From: JAQVSH01 sp964349835
Lineage (GTDB): Bacteria; Bacteroidota; Bacteroidia; Bacteroidales; UBA4181
Direction: 5' to 3'
DNA length: 16,915 nt
Assembly: GCA_964349835.1 (NCBI GenBank)
Contig: CAYGID010000048.1
Location: forward strand, 1 to 16,915
Shown here: positions 13,883 through 16,915 of the stretch, piece after piece
How the letters are laid out: the number at the start of each line of letters is the position of its first letter
Position numbering within the stretch: the stretch's first letter is position 1
Notes under the pieces: model-generated
Database searches by the model: none
What the model saw: the letters and a program-made list of their open reading frames with translations, nothing else
What the model was told of the DNA's origin: nothing
Translations under genes and position numbers: made by a program

Positions 13883-15244
13883 TTAAGGTGCCGGAACCAC
13901 AGCGGGGTCGCCCTTTATTTCGAGTACAATCACCGTCGCAAAATCGGAAGGCCTCACTTTGTCGGTTTGTATCACAATTGAACCTCCCTCAGTGGCTACG
14001 GGTAGTTTACCTTTTCGGGAATCGCTCAATGCGTAAGCTTTTACAATTTTGTTGTCCAAGCCCGGAACCTGAAGCTTACCATCCGATGGCAGGTCAAAGA
14101 GATGAAGGTAGAGCAGAGTTCTCCCGTTGGCACTTACCCGTGTGCACCGACCCCACGGAAGCAGATTAAAGGGGCTGGCCTGCGTGCCATAAATAGCCTC
14201 ACCGTTCACTTTCATCCAATTGCCAATGGCCTTAAGCCTCTCAATACTGGGGTCGGGAAAAAGTCCTTCGGAGGTAGGTCCAACATTCAACAGAAAATTA
14301 CCTCCCTTCGAAGCGATGTCGATCAGTTTTCGTACCAAATCCTCGGACGATTTCCAGTGTTGGTCGTTTTTATTATAACCCCAATGGTCGTTCATGGTGA
14401 TGCAACTCTCCCAGTCGAGCCCCTCGAGTCCGGTTGCCGGTATCTCCTGCTCGGGCGTGCCAAAGTCGCCATAATAGCTCCCTTCGCGGTTCAAGCCCGC
14501 CATCCCCTGGCGCCCCTTATCAATCCGATTATTCACAATCAGGGTGGAGTCGGCCTGCATGAGGAATGAGTGGAGATCGCCTGCCATTTCGTGAGTCCAG
14601 GTGCTCTCCCACTCACCATCGAACCACATCACACCGATGTCGCCATATTGGGTCAGCAATTCGGTGAGTTGCCCCTTCATGTAGGCAATATAACGATTCA
14701 TGTCGGCCCCCTCGGAAGAGCGATTCTGCTCCCAACTCCTTCTAGGCAGATAATCGGGATGATGCCAGTCCATGATGGAATGGTAAAAACAGAGTTTGAT
14801 GCCACGTCGGGCACAAGCCTCCGACAGCTCCTTCAAAATATCGCGTTTAAACGGGGTTGCCATAACATCGAATTCGCTCACCTTCGAATCGAAGAGTGCA
14901 AAGCCATCGTGATGTTTCGAGGTGATTACAATGTACTTCATCCCAGCCTCACTAGCCAGCGAAACCCACTCTTCGGCATTGAACTTCTGCGGATTAAACT
15001 GCATAAGAAGAGAATCATACTGCTCCAAAGGAATCCTGGCTGTCTCTCTGATCCATTCGGCATGGTTGGTGGATCCCCCCCATTCGCCGGCAGGAATCGC
15101 ATAAAGTCCCCAATGAATAAAAAGACCGAAACGGGCCTCGCGCCACCAATCCATCCGTTCGGGCGTTTTTACCTCACTCTTGCTGCAAGCGAAGAACGGC
15201 ACCAAAAGTAGCAGGGTAAGAATAAACAATAGGTTTTTTCTCAT
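13883..15244 (-). CDS. GH29 alpha-L-fucosidase, putative lipoprotein
   Basis: GH29 enzymes release terminal alpha-L-fucose from glycans with retention of configuration. The 453-residue product begins with a lipoprotein signal (hydrophobic stretch, then FFAC with Cys20), so it is probably membrane-anchored, periplasmic or surface-exposed. The catalytic domain starts at about residue 31 with WWREARFGLFIHWGLYAIPAG and continues with ITSKHHDGFALFDS (107-120), both typical of GH29 substrate-binding loops. The likely nucleophile is D209 in MWFDGEW. The acid/base is less certain, with E265 in FGTPEQEIP a candidate. GNFLLNVGPTSEG (315-327) is another family block. A short beta-rich C-terminal domain follows. 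Similar short forms include GH29 enzymes with linkage-specific activity, but specificity cannot be read here. It is divergent from a sulfatase gene 91 bp away. Confidence 0.93.
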   Translation of the reverse strand: MRKNLLFILTLLLLVPFFACSKSEVKTPERMDWWREARFGLFIHWGLYAIPAGEWGGSTNHAEWIRETARIPLEQYDSLLMQFNPQKFNAEEWVSLASEAGMKYIVITSKHHDGFALFDSKVSEFDVMATPFKRDILKELSEACARRGIKLCFYHSIMDWHHPDYLPRRSWEQNRSSEGADMNRYIAYMKGQLTELLTQYGDIGVMWFDGEWESTWTHEMAGDLHSFLMQADSTLIVNNRIDKGRQGMAGLNREGSYYGDFGTPEQEIPATGLEGLDWESCITMNDHWGYNKNDQHWKSSEDLVRKLIDIASKGGNFLLNVGPTSEGLFPDPSIERLKAIGNWMKVNGEAIYGTQASPFNLLPWGRCTRVSANGRTLLYLHLFDLPSDGKLQVPGLDNKIVKAYALSDSRKGKLPVATEGGSIVIQTDKVRPSDFATVIVLEIKGDPAVVPAP

Positions 15245-15265
15245 AGGTAGTAGTATGAATTATAG

Positions 15266-15279
15266 TACCTTTAAAGGTA
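15266..15279. promoter_or_regulatory. Perfect 14-bp palindrome between fucosidase and sulfatase genes
   Basis: TACCTTTAAAGGTA is exactly self-complementary and sits in the 91-bp spacer between the divergent start codons (15244 and 15336). Each strand reads TACCTTTA, one base from the -7 consensus TAnnTTTG, so it could be two overlapping -7 boxes or an operator for both genes. No TTTG was found at the right distance on either side. Confidence 0.45.
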
Positions 15280-15335
15280 AAACAAAAATGGGCCGATTGT
15301 TACCAGTTTTTATAAATCTTCACTTCGAAATCTCT

Positions 15336-16859
15336 ATGAAAATCAGGAATCTACTGTTTGCGTCGACCTTTGCCTCAGCCGCGTTTGCCCAGGAGCGTCC
15401 CAACATTGTGCTTTTTCTTGTCGACGACATGGGCTGGCAAGACACCTCCGTTCCCTTCTTCAGTGAGCCCACCCGTTGGAACCAAATCTTCCACACCCCT
15501 AATATGGAGCGGCTGGCTGCCAAAGGAATGAAGTTTACACAAGCTTATGCCTGTCCGGTGAGTTCGCCCAGCCGTGTGAGTCTGCTGACTGGGGCAAACG
15601 TTACGCAGCATCATGTAACTAACTGGACATTGCACAAAAACCGGCCCACCGATTCAAAAAGCGACTCCTTGCTTTTTCCGGGTTGGAATTTCAACGGGAT
15701 GTCGCCCGTACCCGAAATCGAGCATAGTTTTTATGCCACGCCTCTCCCCCGGCTTCTGAAAGAGGCCGGCTATAAGACGGTCATGGTGGGAAAGGCACAT
15801 TTTGGCGCGCTAACAACTCCGGCGGAAGATCCGTTAGCACTGGGCTTCGATATTAATATAGGAGGACATGCCGCAGGTGGGCCGGGAAGCTATCTGGGCA
15901 GTCGCTCCTTCGGAAAAGACAGGCCGGCTCAGGAAGCCGCGATATATGCCATTCCGCATCTGGAGGCCTATCACGGACAGGATATCTTCCTTACCGAAGC
16001 ACTCACTCGGGAGGCCATCAAAGCAATGGAAGGGTCTTTACACGCAAAACAACCCTTCTTCCTCTATATGTCGCACTACGCGGTTCACACCCCTTACGAA
16101 GTTGATAGCCGCTTCTATCCAAAGTATAAAGCCATGGGGCTCGAAGAACAGGAGGCCCGCTACGCATCGATTGTTGAGGGAATGGACAAGAGTTTAGGCG
16201 ACATTATGGACTTTTTAACCCGAAAAGGCATCGAAAAAAATACAATTATTCTCTTTATGAGCGACAATGGCGGATACACCGTAGGCGTCAGGGCAAACAC
16301 CCATGGGGGCGAACCCAAAAACAGCCCCCTGAGAGGAGGAAAAGGCGCCTGCTTTGAAGGGGGGATTCGCGAACCCATGATAGTGTCTTGGGAGGGGGTG
16401 ACCCAACCGGGCGCCAGTAACTCTTCGCCGGTTATTATCGAAGATTTCTTCCCAACCATACTGAAGATGGCGGGTATCAGGAACCAAAAAACGGTTCAAC
16501 AGATCGACGGCATCGATTTCTCGAAGGCACTGAGGGGGCAAACCATAAACGAAAATCGGTCACTCTATTTTCACTATCCCAACCGATGGGGCGAGAAATA
16601 TGGCGATATTGGAGTGCCTCAGAGTGCCATCCGTGTAGGAAACTGGAAATTAATCTACTACTACGAAGAGGAGAAGATAGAGCTATACAATCTGGCCAGC
16701 GATATCTCCGAAAAAGAGAATCTGGCCGGCAGCGAAGCCTGCCAAAAGGTAGTGCAAAACCTGGCACGCCAGCTCAGCAATAGGTTACGAAGTCAAGGGT
16801 CGCCCATACCCTTAAGACGGAGTGGTGGTGAAAAAGCACGATATCCCGATCAGATATAA
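15336..16859 (+). CDS. Serine-type S1 family sulfatase, secreted
   Basis: Family S1 sulfatases hydrolyse sulfate esters using a formylglycine made from Cys or Ser. The 507-residue product starts with a signal peptide ending near AFA-Q (residue 18/19). It then shows the metal-binding DD (30-31, in VLFLVDDMGWQD) and the maturation motif SSPSRVSLLTG at 76-86. S76 occupies the modified position, so a radical-SAM anaerobic sulfatase-maturating enzyme would be needed. Other active-site candidates are K153 and H155 (VGKAHFG), H251 (YAVHTP), D310-N311 (MSDNGGY) and K336 (RGGKG). The C-terminal subdomain ends in VGNWKLIYYYEEEKIELYNLASD. The ATG at 15336 is chosen for the signal peptide, although the frame is open back to 15180 inside the fucosidase gene. 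The likely substrate is a sulfated sugar, possibly together with the neighbouring fucosidase. Confidence 0.95.
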   Translation: MKIRNLLFASTFASAAFAQERPNIVLFLVDDMGWQDTSVPFFSEPTRWNQIFHTPNMERLAAKGMKFTQAYACPVSSPSRVSLLTGANVTQHHVTNWTLHKNRPTDSKSDSLLFPGWNFNGMSPVPEIEHSFYATPLPRLLKEAGYKTVMVGKAHFGALTTPAEDPLALGFDINIGGHAAGGPGSYLGSRSFGKDRPAQEAAIYAIPHLEAYHGQDIFLTEALTREAIKAMEGSLHAKQPFFLYMSHYAVHTPYEVDSRFYPKYKAMGLEEQEARYASIVEGMDKSLGDIMDFLTRKGIEKNTIILFMSDNGGYTVGVRANTHGGEPKNSPLRGGKGACFEGGIREPMIVSWEGVTQPGASNSSPVIIEDFFPTILKMAGIRNQKTVQQIDGIDFSKALRGQTINENRSLYFHYPNRWGEKYGDIGVPQSAIRVGNWKLIYYYEEEKIELYNLASDISEKENLAGSEACQKVVQNLARQLSNRLRSQGSPIPLRRSGGEKARYPDQI

Positions 16860-16863
16860 ACAC

Positions 16864-16897
16864 AAAAAAAGGAGGGCTCTCTTGCGAGAACCCTCCT
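16864..16897 (-). terminator. Minus-strand intrinsic terminator at the right edge
   Basis: A 12-bp stem with one mismatch (16870-16881 with 16886-16897, loop TTGC) is followed on the minus strand by T7 (16870-16864). It fits the end of a minus-strand transcript entering from the right, probably the rRNA operon. The plus-strand sulfatase (stop at 16859) has no T-tract after this hairpin, so termination in that direction would be weaker. Confidence 0.85.
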
Positions 16898-16899
16898 GA

Positions 16900-16915
16900 A
16901 GTTGGCGTCGACCTA
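16900..16915 (-). rRNA. rrf: Probable 3' end of 5S rRNA (cut by right edge)
   Basis: Read on the minus strand, the last bases are TAGGTCGACGCCAACT. This resembles the conserved 5S rRNA end, where (GAGAG)TAGGnnnnnGCC is followed by the 3' strand of helix I. A clean terminator comes next, as expected for the last gene of an rRNA operon. Only about 16 bases are inside the window, so the call rests on a short match plus context. Confidence 0.6.

Noticed and set aside
15180..15335. Upstream extension of the sulfatase frame by 52 codons
   Set aside because: It overlaps the start of the divergent fucosidase gene and removes the signal peptide from the N-terminus.
13883..16859. Calling the fucosidase-sulfatase pair a polysaccharide utilisation locus
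   Set aside because: No SusC-like or SusD-like gene or dedicated regulator is present in the window.

Overview
The window looks like a chromosomal segment from a member of the Bacteroidota, most likely the order Bacteroidales. The signs are a rimP-nusA-infB operon with a long-linker IF-2, a fused SecD-SecF protein, a DUF4783 protein paired with nadC, and several promoter-like sites of the Bacteroidetes type (TAnnTTTG with an upstream TTTG). Few start codons have a Shine-Dalgarno sequence. The genus cannot be read from the sequence. No transposase, integrase, CRISPR array or tRNA gene was found.

Left part (1-4270). On the minus strand, rimP, nusA and infB form one transcription and translation operon. 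Its start codons are at about 2713, 2226 and 903. infB is cut by the left edge, so only its N-terminal domain and linker are present. The linker carries five tandem 18-bp repeats encoding a Pro-Ala-Ala-Pro-Ile-Gln hexapeptide. tyrS diverges from this operon across a 264-bp spacer with a good promoter for each side. The rimP-side leader also holds a terminator-like hairpin followed by a T-rich run, which could be an attenuator.

Middle part (4271-10145). rlmH and a 1246-residue NtrY-like sensor histidine kinase lie on the minus strand and overlap by 8 bp. No response regulator is next to them. Divergently, a secreted DUF4783 protein and nadC (NAD synthesis) overlap by 8 bp on the plus strand. 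Their leader holds an 18-bp dyad. A strong bidirectional terminator separates nadC from the convergent secDF gene.

Right part (10148-16915). On the minus strand are secDF, a small retropepsin-like aspartyl protease and a lipoprotein GH29 alpha-L-fucosidase. A serine-type S1 sulfatase diverges from the fucosidase. A perfect 14-bp palindrome lies in the 91-bp spacer between them. The fucosidase and sulfatase suggest degradation of a sulfated, fucosylated glycan, but no SusC/SusD pair is in the window. At the right edge, a minus-strand hairpin with a T-tract follows what looks like the last bases of a 5S rRNA, so an rRNA operon probably begins just outside.

Most genes here are housekeeping genes in an arrangement expected for Bacteroidales. 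The less ordinary elements are the infB minisatellite, the operon-leader hairpin, the large orphan kinase, the nadC-leader dyad and the sulfatase/fucosidase palindrome.
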